From: Blastocatellia bacterium
Lineage (GTDB): Bacteria > Acidobacteriota > Blastocatellia > Pyrinomonadales > Pyrinomonadaceae
Direction of reading: 5' to 3'
Assembly: GCA_016789265.1 (NCBI GenBank)
Contig: JAEUQK010000027.1
Coordinates: forward strand, 62,001-126,000
DNA length: 64,000 nucleotides
Positions 27,441-35,887 of this stretch are shown one piece after another. Under the pieces are notes generated by a model, which saw only the letters and a program-made list of their open reading frames with translations, had not been told where the DNA came from and ran no database searches. The position numbers and the translations under genes are program-made. How positions within the stretch are numbered: the first letter of the stretch is position 1; each line of letters opens with the position of its first letter.

Positions 27441-28482
27441 GGTCATTTTCTTCGTCCTTTCGAGACGGCAATTCGGCAACGCTTTCACCCTGAAAGATCC
27501 ATCCTCGCCTCCAAAAATATACTAAGAGCAAGATAGTTATCAGTCCCATTGCTCCGAGAGTCATGAAATAGCCGATCGGCGATTTCAGTTCCGGCATATA
27601 TTCGAAATTCATACCGTAGATCCCAGCTATAAGTGTAAGCGGCAGAATGATAGACGAAAGAACGGTCAATGTTTTCATCACTTCATTGCTTCTATTGGAC
27701 ATGACGGAAAAATGAATGTCGAAGAGACTGCTGACCAGATCGCGATAACCCTCGGACAGGTCCGATATGCGGAGCAAGTGGTCATGAACGTCACGAAAGA
27801 ACGGGAGTATGTGTTCAGGTATTTGGGGAAACTCTCCGTGCGAGATACGGTAAAACACTTCGAGTTGCCTTGCGGAAATTCGCCGCATCCTGGCAACGCT
27901 CCGGCGAAGGTCCATGATCTCTTCGAGGATCGCGTTGCTGCTCTTTTTCATGTCGAAAACGCGCTCTTCAAGGTCATTGATCGCATCGTCGAATTCATCG
28001 ACGACAGGCATATAGAGGTCGACAAGTTGATCCAATATCTGATGTAGCAGGTATGCGGCACCTCGTTTGCAAACGAAGTTGCTTGAACGGATCTGCTGCT
28101 TTACGGCTTTAATGCTCCTGAAACGCTGGTCGTGAAAAGTGACGACGAAATTTTTACCGAGGTAACCGTCAATCTCCTTAGTGACGAAATTTCCCGGACC
28201 CGTCTCGCCGGGCTTTATTCCGTGAAAGATAAAGTAGATGTAACTCGGAAAAGCTTCGACCTTGGGCTGATTTCTTGTTTCTATGCAGTCTTCGACCGTC
28301 AAGTAATGAAAGTGGAAAATATCCAGCAGGACACGCTTCGCTTCTTCGATCCGTTCCGGCGTTTCACCTAAAAAATCTACCCAAACGACGTTGTCCTCGT
28401 CGGCAAGTAATTCGGGCAGCTGCTCTTCGGTAAATCCTTCTTCGACCTTTTCGGACCTATTATTGTAAACGAATATTTCCAT
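27421..28482 (-). CDS. corA: CorA-family Mg2+/Co2+ transporter
   Basis: 353 residues. Large cytoplasmic N-domain, a long stalk helix, then two C-terminal membrane helices with the selectivity motif GMN at 290-292 (IYGMNFEYMPEL). A short charged C-terminus follows the last helix. It would form a pentameric divalent cation channel in the inner membrane. It is a single gene, convergent with the DUF1835 gene. Confidence 0.95.
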   Translation of the reverse strand: MEIFVYNNRSEKVEEGFTEEQLPELLADEDNVVWVDFLGETPERIEEAKRVLLDIFHFHYLTVEDCIETRNQPKVEAFPSYIYFIFHGIKPGETGPGNFVTKEIDGYLGKNFVVTFHDQRFRSIKAVKQQIRSSNFVCKRGAAYLLHQILDQLVDLYMPVVDEFDDAINDLEERVFDMKKSSNAILEEIMDLRRSVARMRRISARQLEVFYRISHGEFPQIPEHILPFFRDVHDHLLRISDLSEGYRDLVSSLFDIHFSVMSNRSNEVMKTLTVLSSIILPLTLIAGIYGMNFEYMPELKSPIGYFMTLGAMGLITILLLVYFWRRGWIFQGESVAELPSRKDEENDPSLGSP

Positions 28483-28654
28483 CGGTTTTGCCAGTCGAGA
28501 ATATACACGAATCTAGGACGAAATGCGCAATGTACCCATCGGAAGATGTGAGTCGGGAGTATAATTAAGGTAGAGGCTATATGCAGGGTGCGTCCGCGAA
28601 AGCGATCAAATTCACTATGGTCCTTGATGTCGGGCGGCCTGCGAGGAGGTCATA

Positions 28655-29110
28655 ATGTGGCCGAGAACAATATTGATGTTCCTTTGTTTCAGTGCATTCT
28701 CGCTGACTTTGTTAGCTCAGGATAACGAACCGATAGATTTTGTAATGAGCGCAAGATCGGAATTCAGGGGACATTATTATGAGTATGTGATCACTAATGC
28801 CGATTTTAGGGATACCCCGAAATGGGATTCGAGAAACCAGGAACCCCCATTGTCCGTGTTAGAAGCACTAAAGATCGCTCGCAACAATCTTTTCCTTTTT
28901 GTTGATGATGAGCGAGGATGGGAGGCGACTTCGATAAGGCTAACCTCGACGTCGAAAAAGCGTTGGTATTACTTCGTATCGTTTAGCTGTACCGAGGCGG
29001 TCTGCGTCGAAGGATCCGGGAGCGGATTCAACATCTTGGTCAAACTTGACGGAAAGGTGATCCGTCCGATTGTCAAAGACATTGAACCGCGGATGGTCAA
29101 GCCCATGTGA
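28655..29110 (+). CDS. Small secreted protein of unknown function
   Basis: 151 residues with a Sec signal peptide (LTLLA-QD) and a good AGGAGG ribosome site 6 nt before the ATG. TATAAT at 28560-28565 is a candidate -10 element, without a clear -35. The mature part has two close Cys (CTEAVC) and a predicted beta-rich fold with WYYFVSF; no family recognised. Confidence 0.75.
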   Translation: MWPRTILMFLCFSAFSLTLLAQDNEPIDFVMSARSEFRGHYYEYVITNADFRDTPKWDSRNQEPPLSVLEALKIARNNLFLFVDDERGWEATSIRLTSTSKKRWYYFVSFSCTEAVCVEGSGSGFNILVKLDGKVIRPIVKDIEPRMVKPM

Positions 29111-29245
29111 TAGTCGTCCTGGAGTGCGTATTCCTCGTATTACCGCATTGGCTAATGACGTTGAAGTTAGGTCGTGCAGAGATCTAGTTGCGCGTAAAGT
29201 TGCGACAATTAGCCGCTGATAAGTTGACCTTACTATTCTGAGCTC

Positions 29246-29464
29246 TTACTTGTGGCGGTATGTGATCCTGCCTTTCGTAAGGTCGTACGGAGATAATTCA
29301 ACGTCGACTCGGTCCCCCATAAGTATTCGAATACGGTTCCTGCGCATGCGGCCGGAAATGGTCGCAAGGACCATATGCTCGGTATCTTTCAATTGCACTT
29401 TGAAGAATGCATTCGGCTGTTTATCGACGACCACGCCGACCATTTCAATCAATTCTTCTTTCAT
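29246..29464 (-). CDS. infA: Translation initiation factor IF-1
   Basis: 72 residues, the usual length. OB-fold signature [39 protein letters not shown] at its C-terminal half; the N-terminus is more divergent ([13 protein letters not shown]). It occupies the A site during initiation. It stands alone on the minus strand rather than in a ribosomal protein operon. Confidence 0.95.
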   Translation of the reverse strand: MKEELIEMVGVVVDKQPNAFFKVQLKDTEHMVLATISGRMRRNRIRILMGDRVDVELSPYDLTKGRITYRHK

Positions 29465-29505
29465 TTAGCTAAATTTCCCAAATAATCGGCCTAACAAGAA
29501 ATAAT

Positions 29506-29533
29506 GCCTCCGGATATTAACAAAACCGGAGGC
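29506..29533 (-). terminator. Terminator of the RRM protein gene
   Basis: GCCTCCGG (29506-29513) pairs perfectly with CCGGAGGC (29526-29533), 12-nt loop; on the minus strand it runs into ATTATTTCTTG. Confidence 0.7.
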
Positions 29534-29557
29534 AATACGAATATCAGCCTTCGATGA

Positions 29558-29905
29558 TCAATAACGCGAGTTGCCGCCGTAGCCGCCGCCTCGGTTTCCA
29601 CCTCGGCCGCCGCCGCGATTTCCGCCCCGGCCGCCGCCGCCAAAACCACCACGGTCTTCGCGGGGTTTAGCTTCATTGACCTTCAGGTTGCGTCCGTCGA
29701 CCTCTTTGCCGTCCATTGAAGCGATCGCCGCATTGGCTTCCTCAGCCGAAGACATTTCAACGAATCCGAATCCGCGTGAGCGTCCGGTTTCGCGGTCCTC
29801 AATGAGGTTGGCTGACTGGACAGTACCAAATTCGCCAAAGGCCGTCTCGAGGTCCTGCGCCGATGTGTTAAATGAAAGATTTCCTACGTAAAGTTTCGTT
29901 GACAT
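29558..29905 (-). CDS. Glycine-rich RNA-recognition-motif (RRM) protein
   Basis: 115 residues. One RRM: RNP2 LYVGNLSF (residues 5-12) and RNP1 RGFGFVEM (about 44-51), then a Gly/Arg-rich tail with GGNRGGG repeats. This is the layout of bacterial cold-shock Rbp proteins described in cyanobacteria. It would bind single-stranded RNA. The gene has its own terminator and a long upstream gap, which could be a regulated leader. Confidence 0.93.
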   Translation of the reverse strand: MSTKLYVGNLSFNTSAQDLETAFGEFGTVQSANLIEDRETGRSRGFGFVEMSSAEEANAAIASMDGKEVDGRNLKVNEAKPREDRGGFGGGGRGGNRGGGRGGNRGGGYGGNSRY

Positions 29906-30269
29906 TAATATATTTACCTTTTCCCATGCGGGAACGCCTTGAGAAGTGTCGAATCGAAGTGCTTCGTAGAAAAACGGTTACGACGAAGGATCGGTTTCGG
30001 ATGCTCAAATACTTAAAGAGCGACTTCTGTAACTAATAAAAACCTGCTCTCTAGCTTATCCAAAAACCGTCTTTGACGAGCGCTCCAAACCGGAGCAAGA
30101 GAAGGGCTACCCGTTTATGATGCTCTATTTCGTCAAAAGTTGCAAACTTGTCTGCCCGATCATGTCGTTTCCAGTTGAGGATGCACGCATTCCATTCAGA
30201 TCGTAAGTGAGAAGGGGCTGGTCGGCAATCGTTGCAATTCTTAAGATCGACGGCCAAAATGTATGCAAG
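29906..30269. other. Intergenic gap between the RRM gene and the ABC transporter
   Basis: 364 bp holding the divergent 5' regions. On the minus strand it would be the RRM leader: it contains the small hairpin CGAAG-TG-CTTCG (about 29956-29967). No open frame here has gene-like composition. Confidence 0.4.
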
Positions 30270-31190
30270 ATGTCCGACCCAACAGGAACAGGCGTTACGC
30301 TGAAGATTTCCAATGTGACCAAACGCTTCGGCGATTTCACCGCCGTCGAAGACTTGAGTTTTGAGGTGCGTGCCGGGAGAGTTTTTGGCTTTCTTGGGCC
30401 CAACGGTGCCGGAAAAACGACGACGATCCGAATGATCGTCGGAATAACGGCCCCCGACAACGGTTCGATCGAATTATTCGGTGAACACGTTTCGCCGCAT
30501 TTGCAGAACCGCATCGGCTACCTTCCCGAAGAGCGCGGCCTTTACAAGAAAATGAAGGTCGTAGATCAACTCAAATACTTTGCTGCGTTGAAGGGAATGG
30601 CATCTTCAGACGCTGAGAAGAAGATCGATTTCTGGCTGGAAAGGATGAAGCTGTCAGAATGGAAGACAAAGAAAACGACCGATCTTTCAAAAGGAATGCA
30701 GCAAAAGATACAGTTTATTTCCACTGTGCTTCATGATCCCGATCTTCTCATCCTCGACGAACCTTTTTCCGGCCTTGATCCCGTCAATGTTGAATTCATG
30801 ATAGAGGTGCTGTCTGAGTTTCGAACCCAGCAAAAGACCGTGATCTTTTCGACGCATTTAATGGAGACCGCCGAAAGGTTGTGCCACGACATCATTCTGA
30901 TCAACAAGTCGAGAAAGGTCGTCGGTGGCAGCCTGCGTGAGGTAAAGGAAAGTTATGGCAAGAATCTCATAGCGTTTCGTGGAATGGGCGCCGATAACCT
31001 GATCTCGGACCGAACCTTTGTCGAGAAGGTGGTTTCACATGCAGACGAACAGGAACTTCATCTTGCCGAGGGCGTAGATTCTCAGCAACTGCTGAGGGCG
31101 CTGATCGAAAGCGGGGCCGAGATCACGAAATTTGAGATCACCGAACCGAGTTTGAACGACATTTTTATTGAAAAGGTGCAAAATGCGTAA
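30270..31190 (+). CDS. ABC transporter ATPase, NatA/DrrA-like
   Basis: 306 residues from ATG 30270 (MSDPTGTG). Walker A GPNGAGKTT, a signature LSKGMQQK, Walker B LLILDEPFSGLDP and switch His in STHLMETAE. A C-terminal domain of about 70 residues resembles the DUF4162 appendix of NatA-type exporters. It powers export of Na+, drugs or lipids together with the permease encoded next; the start of that gene overlaps by 8 nt. Confidence 0.94.
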   Translation: MSDPTGTGVTLKISNVTKRFGDFTAVEDLSFEVRAGRVFGFLGPNGAGKTTTIRMIVGITAPDNGSIELFGEHVSPHLQNRIGYLPEERGLYKKMKVVDQLKYFAALKGMASSDAEKKIDFWLERMKLSEWKTKKTTDLSKGMQQKIQFISTVLHDPDLLILDEPFSGLDPVNVEFMIEVLSEFRTQQKTVIFSTHLMETAERLCHDIILINKSRKVVGGSLREVKESYGKNLIAFRGMGADNLISDRTFVEKVVSHADEQELHLAEGVDSQQLLRALIESGAEITKFEITEPSLNDIFIEKVQNA

Positions 31191-32535
31191 ATTTCTTGCG
31201 GTAGTTAAGCACGAGTACAGGAAGGTCGTTCTGAAATGGTCGTTTCTGATCGGCACCCTTTTGCTTCCTTTCCTAGCGGCGTGTTTCGCGTTTGTTCCGC
31301 TGATAATTTTCTCTCTAAAGGGCGAACCATCGCGTATCGCTATCGCGGACCCGACCGGGAAGATCCTCCCGCGGCTCGAAAAGAACTTATCCGCTGAGCG
31401 AATGGTCGAGAAGGCAAAAAAAGCGGCGAAGGATTCCCTGACAAAGATCGATGCTTCTCAAGAAGAGAAAATGCGAAACAACGCCGCGCAGTTCATGCAG
31501 GAATTCAAATTGGTGCAATATGAGATCGCGGGTCGAGATCAAGATGAGATCAGGGCGGATCTGCTGGAAAAGATAAATGGCGGAGAGATAAATGCCTATC
31601 TTCTCGTCCCTGCAAATTTTGATTCACCGGACGCACGTTTTGAGTTCCGCTCCCGGAAAGGAAGCGATTTTGTGTCGAACAGCACTTTCAAGGACGCATT
31701 GAACGACGCGGTCAGGTCACAGCGATTGGCTGAAGCGAACATTAGCGAAGAAAAGCTGGCACAATTGAGCGCCCCGGTCAATTTTGACGCAAAAGGAATC
31801 GATGAGCGTGGTGCGGAAAAAGACTCGGCCGGAGTGTTCATTGCGTCGTTCGTTATCGGGTTGATGATCTACATAATGCTGGCGATCTACGGACAACAAA
31901 TTCTGGGAGCGGTTGTCGAAGAAAAAGAGACGCGGATCGCCGAGATACTTTTCTCTTCAGCGCGCCCTTTTGAACTGATGCTCGGTAAACTTGTCGGGGT
32001 CGGACTCGCTGGACTAACGCAGCTTGCGATCTGGGTCGGAACCGCTTCGATACTACTCGGTTTCCTTGCCTTGCAGACCGATTTTCAAGCGATCCTGGCA
32101 TCAGTTCCTACGATCACGCCGATCATGGTCGTCTATTTCCTGATATTCTTCTTGTTGGGATTCTTCATTTACGCATCGATATTTGCACTTATCGGATCGA
32201 TGGTCACAACGGTTCAGGAGGGCGGCCAGTTTGCGTTTCCCCCGATGATGCTGCTGCTTGTCGGCTTTTATTTCAGCTTTGCAGTTATACGTGATCCGAA
32301 TTCGAGCCTCTCATTCTGGACATCGATCGCTCCTTTCTTTGCACCGATCACGATGCCGGTCAGGATCATCGCCGAAACACCACCGGTGTGGGAGATAGCC
32401 CTATCGATCGCGGTAAACGCGGCCGCGATCGCGGGACTGGTATGGATCGCGTCGCGAGTTTATAGGGTTGGAATGCTTATGTATGGGAAACGGGCGAGCA
32501 TCCCGGAAATCTGGAAATGGATATGGCAAGCTTAG
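31183..32535 (+). CDS. ABC-2 type permease, NatB-like
   Basis: 450 residues from ATG 31183, overlapping the ATPase gene. One N-terminal membrane helix (about 20-42), a large extracytoplasmic region of about 190 residues, then five or six C-terminal helices. The motif VVEEKETRIAEILFSSARPFELMLGKLVG is diagnostic for the NatB/ABC-2 family. It forms the transmembrane half of the exporter. Confidence 0.93.
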   Translation: MRKFLAVVKHEYRKVVLKWSFLIGTLLLPFLAACFAFVPLIIFSLKGEPSRIAIADPTGKILPRLEKNLSAERMVEKAKKAAKDSLTKIDASQEEKMRNNAAQFMQEFKLVQYEIAGRDQDEIRADLLEKINGGEINAYLLVPANFDSPDARFEFRSRKGSDFVSNSTFKDALNDAVRSQRLAEANISEEKLAQLSAPVNFDAKGIDERGAEKDSAGVFIASFVIGLMIYIMLAIYGQQILGAVVEEKETRIAEILFSSARPFELMLGKLVGVGLAGLTQLAIWVGTASILLGFLALQTDFQAILASVPTITPIMVVYFLIFFLLGFFIYASIFALIGSMVTTVQEGGQFAFPPMMLLLVGFYFSFAVIRDPNSSLSFWTSIAPFFAPITMPVRIIAETPPVWEIALSIAVNAAAIAGLVWIASRVYRVGMLMYGKRASIPEIWKWIWQA

Positions 32536-32539
32536 ATCG

Positions 32540-33094
32540 ATGCCGACCGAAATAGAAAAGAAATACAGGCTTACTGGTGGCCGGCGTATGGAGATCGAAT
32601 CCGAACTGCGCCGGCAAGGTGCCGAATACGCCGGAGAGGAATTCGAAGAGAATACGATCTTTTCAAGCGATTCGCTTCGGGCCGCCGGCGGTATAGTTAG
32701 GATCCGGCGTGTTGGCGAAACAACCCTATTGACATATAAACGCCGAGTCGAGAACCAATTCGACGTGAAGGAACAGATCGAGCACGAGACAGAGGTGAGA
32801 GATGCCGGTTCGATCAGATCGATCCTGGCCGAACTGGGTTTGGGGCCGATATTGGTCTACGAAAAGCGCCGTTCTACGTGGAAGTTTCGCTCGGTCGAAG
32901 TCGTATTCGATGAACTTGCTTTCGGGTCGTTTATGGAGATCGAAGGCTCGGTGACCGGCATAAGGGAAGCCGAATTGCTGCTTGAGATCGAAGATCTCGA
33001 AACCGTTCACGAAACTTACCCGAGTTTGACCGCCCAGTTTGGAAGCAGGTCAAATGGAATTATCGAATCCAGATTTCAAAAGAATGGTCCTTAA
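32540..33094 (+). CDS. CYTH-domain protein, class IV adenylate cyclase / thiamine-triphosphatase-like
   Basis: 184 residues from ATG 32540, 4 nt after the permease stop. The CYTH signature E-x-E-x-K is at residues 4-8 (EIEKK). Charged residues line alternating strands (VRIRRVG, LLTYKRRV, VKEQIEHETEV, EIEGS), as in triphosphate tunnel enzymes. Whether it makes cAMP or cleaves triphosphates cannot be decided from sequence. Confidence 0.9.
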   Translation: MPTEIEKKYRLTGGRRMEIESELRRQGAEYAGEEFEENTIFSSDSLRAAGGIVRIRRVGETTLLTYKRRVENQFDVKEQIEHETEVRDAGSIRSILAELGLGPILVYEKRRSTWKFRSVEVVFDELAFGSFMEIEGSVTGIREAELLLEIEDLETVHETYPSLTAQFGSRSNGIIESRFQKNGP

Positions 33095-33141
33095 GATCAG
33101 GTTCCGCGGGTGAATGGTCGGTCGGGTATTATCCAAGCCCG

Positions 33142-35127
33142 CTAATCGTCGTCGCTGGTCAGTTCGTGCAAGGCAAGTATCTGGTCAACTATAGATCCAG
33201 GCTCAAAGGGCTTGGTCAGGTAGCGGTGAAACCCTGCTTCGAAGGCGCGCTGCCGGCTTTCTGCCGATGCGAAAGCGCTCAATGCGATCGCAGGAATTGA
33301 ACCCCCATTTTCTTCCGGGAGTTCACGCAGCCTGCCTATGAATGTGTAACCGTCCTCTTCCGGCATTGCGAGATCTGAGATCAAAATATCAGGAAGCGGA
33401 CTCAGTTCGTCCTGGATGATCGCCATGCCGTTTCGAGCCGAATCGGCAGTGCGGATCGATGCTCCGTTTTGTTCGAGAAAGATCTGAAGAACCTCTCGAG
33501 AGTCCGGATCGTCCTCTACGATCAGGATCTTTATTCCCTCGAGTCTCTTTTTTTCCGGTTCGGCGGGAATGTGATTAGCCTTGTCGCCTATTTGCACGGA
33601 AGAGTCTGACAAGGGAAGCGTGACCGTGAATCTTGATCCTTTTCCAAGACCCGTGCTTTCTGCCGCAACCGCGCCGCCATGTTTTCCCACCAGGATATTT
33701 ACTATAGAGAGGCCAAGGCCGAGGCCGCCGCTGCGGCGAACCTGTTCGGCATCACCCTGAGCAAACTGTTTGAAGATCGTCGGAAGACCCTTTGGGTCGA
33801 TACCTTGACCAGTATCAGTGACGGTTACCTCAACGGTATCTTCCGAAGTGTGGATCGAAACCGCCACGTCGCCGCCGGGCGGCGTGAATTTGATCGCGTT
33901 CGAGATCAGATTCCCGAAAACCTGCTGCAGCCGGCCCGAATCACCAAAAACTATTACCTTGTCTTCTTTTGAAGAGAGGGAATAGGTCAACTGATGACTT
34001 TCAGCCGTCGGCCTTTGCGCTTCAAACGTTGACCTGACAATGTCAACGAGATTGACGGGCCGGTATTCGAGCTTGAGCCTCCCGGAGGCGACACGTACCG
34101 AATCGACAAGGTCGTTTATCAGTTTCTTTTGGACTTGAGCGCTCTTTTCGATAGTGTCAATGGCTTTCTTTCTGGTGTCTTCGTTGAGGTCGCGTTTGAG
34201 TATGTTCGTCCAGCCGATTATTGCATTTAGCGGCGATCGAAGTTCATGGGATACGAAAGCGAGAAAGAAGTCTTTGGCCCGATTCGCGATCTCAGCTTCG
34301 TCGCGGGCTTTCTTTTCACGCTCGTACACTCGTTCCAGCTCGGCCGAGGCCTCTTTTTCTGCCGTAATTCGGCGAACAACTCCCACCATCTTCTTCGGCT
34401 TACCATCCTCGTAAAGAAAAGATCGGCCTTCGGCACAGAGCCAATCCACCGAACCATCCGAACTGACGACTCGAAACTCTTCCTGGTATTTAGTGCCTTT
34501 TCGCCGGGTCTCGTCGAAAAGATCGTTAACGAAACCTCTATCGTCAGGATGGACGGCAGAAATGAACTTCTCGTACGTCAGCTCCTCATACGCAGAAAGG
34601 TCAAATAACTCGTTGCAGCGCGGTGTCGAATAAGATCTGTCTTCCGTATCGTCCCAAAACCAAAGCCCAATGTCCGCATTCTCTGCGGCGAGCAAATAAT
34701 ATTCGCTTTCTCTCCACATGTTGGGGAGTCCGCCGGAGAGATAGATCCGTCGTCCGCATACGAAAATGGAGTCACCGATACGTTGAAAATTCACTTCAAG
34801 AGGACGCTTTTCATCCGCACTTACACGAAAATCGATGGCCAGTTGTGACGTACCGGCGTCGACCGCGGTCGAGATGGCCCGTTCAAGAAGTTTCGGGGTG
34901 TTTTCAGACGACTGCCAAAAGATAGTGTCAGGAAATCTTTGGGCGATCTGTAGCTGCGGTTCCGCATTGGTCTCGTTGAATATCTTGCCTTTCAGGTCAA
35001 GGATATGACCTTCAAGGTCAAGTATTCCGTATAGATCAAATACGTTCTCGAAAATAAGGTCCGCCGAACTGCCCAAATTTGCGAGCACTTCGGCTTTGAC
35101 CATATCGCCGGCTGTTGAATTGGCCAT
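33142..35127 (-). CDS. Hybrid sensor histidine kinase with PAS domains and C-terminal receiver
   Basis: 661 residues with no transmembrane segment. N-terminal PAS-like region (about 25-125), a second PAS with PAC (about 140-255, HPDDRGFVNDLF), HisKA with phospho-His294 in SHELRSPLNAIIG, HATPase_c with NLISNAIKF (about 406-414), DTGQGI and GGLGLGLSI, then a receiver with acceptor Asp585 in ISDLAMPEEDGY and Lys in LTKPFE. It is a cytoplasmic sensor. It is divergently positioned from the sigma-54 regulator about 0.75 kb away, with a small membrane protein in between, and is the obvious candidate partner for that regulator. Confidence 0.95.
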   Translation of the reverse strand: MANSTAGDMVKAEVLANLGSSADLIFENVFDLYGILDLEGHILDLKGKIFNETNAEPQLQIAQRFPDTIFWQSSENTPKLLERAISTAVDAGTSQLAIDFRVSADEKRPLEVNFQRIGDSIFVCGRRIYLSGGLPNMWRESEYYLLAAENADIGLWFWDDTEDRSYSTPRCNELFDLSAYEELTYEKFISAVHPDDRGFVNDLFDETRRKGTKYQEEFRVVSSDGSVDWLCAEGRSFLYEDGKPKKMVGVVRRITAEKEASAELERVYEREKKARDEAEIANRAKDFFLAFVSHELRSPLNAIIGWTNILKRDLNEDTRKKAIDTIEKSAQVQKKLINDLVDSVRVASGRLKLEYRPVNLVDIVRSTFEAQRPTAESHQLTYSLSSKEDKVIVFGDSGRLQQVFGNLISNAIKFTPPGGDVAVSIHTSEDTVEVTVTDTGQGIDPKGLPTIFKQFAQGDAEQVRRSGGLGLGLSIVNILVGKHGGAVAAESTGLGKGSRFTVTLPLSDSSVQIGDKANHIPAEPEKKRLEGIKILIVEDDPDSREVLQIFLEQNGASIRTADSARNGMAIIQDELSPLPDILISDLAMPEEDGYTFIGRLRELPEENGGSIPAIALSAFASAESRQRAFEAGFHRYLTKPFEPGSIVDQILALHELTSDDD

Positions 35128-35220
35128 AGAGTGAAAACGCGAGACCCCGGTGAACCAATGAATCGGTCTCGTATTACTTTCCTGCTTAGGTTCAATCTTA
35201 GCGCATCGGATGATCTATGA

Positions 35221-35370
35221 TCAGGCCACGCGACGTCCGGAGACAAGCCGTACAAGAAAGATCACAAGTGCGACAACAATAATGGCGTGCAACGCACCTC
35301 CTAATGTTTGCCCGGTTACCATCCCGAGCAGCCACAAGACCAAAAGAATGATCGCAATTGTTTCAAGCAT
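35221..35370 (-). CDS. Very small membrane protein, lmo0937-type
   Basis: 49 residues from ATG 35370. The start is fixed by GGGAGGAAA 4 nt upstream. Almost the whole protein is two hydrophobic helices (LETIAIILLVLWLLGMVTGQTLGG and HAIIVVALVIFLVRLV) separated by a Gly-rich turn, with a basic end SGRR. This matches the lmo0937-type small membrane proteins. A sigma-54 promoter lies about 55 nt upstream. It is probably a stress-induced inner-membrane protein, with function unknown. Confidence 0.85.
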   Translation of the reverse strand: MLETIAIILLVLWLLGMVTGQTLGGALHAIIVVALVIFLVRLVSGRRVA

Positions 35371-35422
35371 AGTTTCCTCCCATGTTCGATATCTAAAAAT
35401 ACTCCCAGCATTTTTCTCGTAT

Positions 35423-35438
35423 TCAACAACCGTGCCAA
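35423..35438 (-). promoter_or_regulatory. Sigma-54 promoter of the lmo0937-type gene
   Basis: On the minus strand: TTGGCACGGTTGTTGA. This is TGGCAC, 5 nt, TTGA, against the consensus TGGCAC-N5-TTGC; only the last base of the -12 box differs. The predicted start near 35412 gives a leader of about 42 nt to ATG 35370. Confidence 0.75.
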
Positions 35439-35510
35439 TCACCTTCATTGGTCTTCAACCAAGCATTCTCCCACTATTTTCAATATCTAATTTAATTGAA
35501 AACATATTGG

Positions 35511-35518
35511 CCGTATCG
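35511..35518 (+). promoter_or_regulatory. Candidate activator (enhancer) half-site
   Basis: CCGTATCG lies 74 bp upstream of the minus-strand -24 box and 141 bp upstream of the plus-strand one, within the usual range for sigma-54 enhancers. The same 8-mer occurs upstream of the third sigma-54 promoter (37741). An 8-mer match alone could be chance. Confidence 0.3.
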
Positions 35519-35658
35519 AATCTGTACATACGAATCAACCGTGGCCATAGCTTGGCAAAAATCCCGACCATTATGCCGTGCATTAAAATAGTACAACTCC
35601 AATAGCTCTAGGATTTGCTAACTATCAGCAAACAAGCAACTTATTGTGTTAGGACGGA

Positions 35659-35674
35659 TGGCACGGACTTTGCC
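35659..35674 (+). promoter_or_regulatory. Sigma-54 promoter upstream of the response regulator gene
   Basis: TGGCACGGACTTTGCC: TGGCAC, 5 nt, TTGC, matching the core consensus fully. It faces the regulator gene; the start would be near 35685, leaving a long leader of about 200 nt to GTG 35888. Confidence 0.75.
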
Positions 35675-35887
35675 AACTGATTAGGGGACGCTGTGTTGGA
35701 AACAAAAGAAGGCGGTTTGGTTTTCGCCTGACATTTTTGTTTCTCAGGCCATAAAGGCTGGCCGGTTGACTACAACACTCGATGCAAGCAACTCAGGATT
35801 CAAAGTTGGCAAACAAATACTTACATTGATTGCGTTCGATTTTGATACAATTATATGTTTGGCAAATCACACGGAGAAAGTGGAGAC

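Larger units (their letters stand above)
35371..35887. promoter_or_regulatory. Divergent intergenic region carrying two sigma-54 promoters
   Basis: 517 bp without a coding region, between the minus-strand small membrane protein and the plus-strand sigma-54 regulator. It holds one -24/-12 element on each strand (35423-35438 minus, 35659-35674 plus) and, between them, candidate activator sites: CCGTATCG (35511-35518), a CGAATC direct repeat near 35516-35535, and the inverted repeat TTTGCT/AGCAAA (35614-35632). Confidence 0.75.

Noticed and set aside
29246..29464. S1-like protein rather than IF-1
   Set aside because: The C-terminal two thirds match IF-1 closely ([20 protein letters not shown]).
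35210..35605. Long plus-strand frame across the sigma-54 control region
   Set aside because: No signal, poor composition, and it covers a small minus-strand gene and a -24/-12 element.
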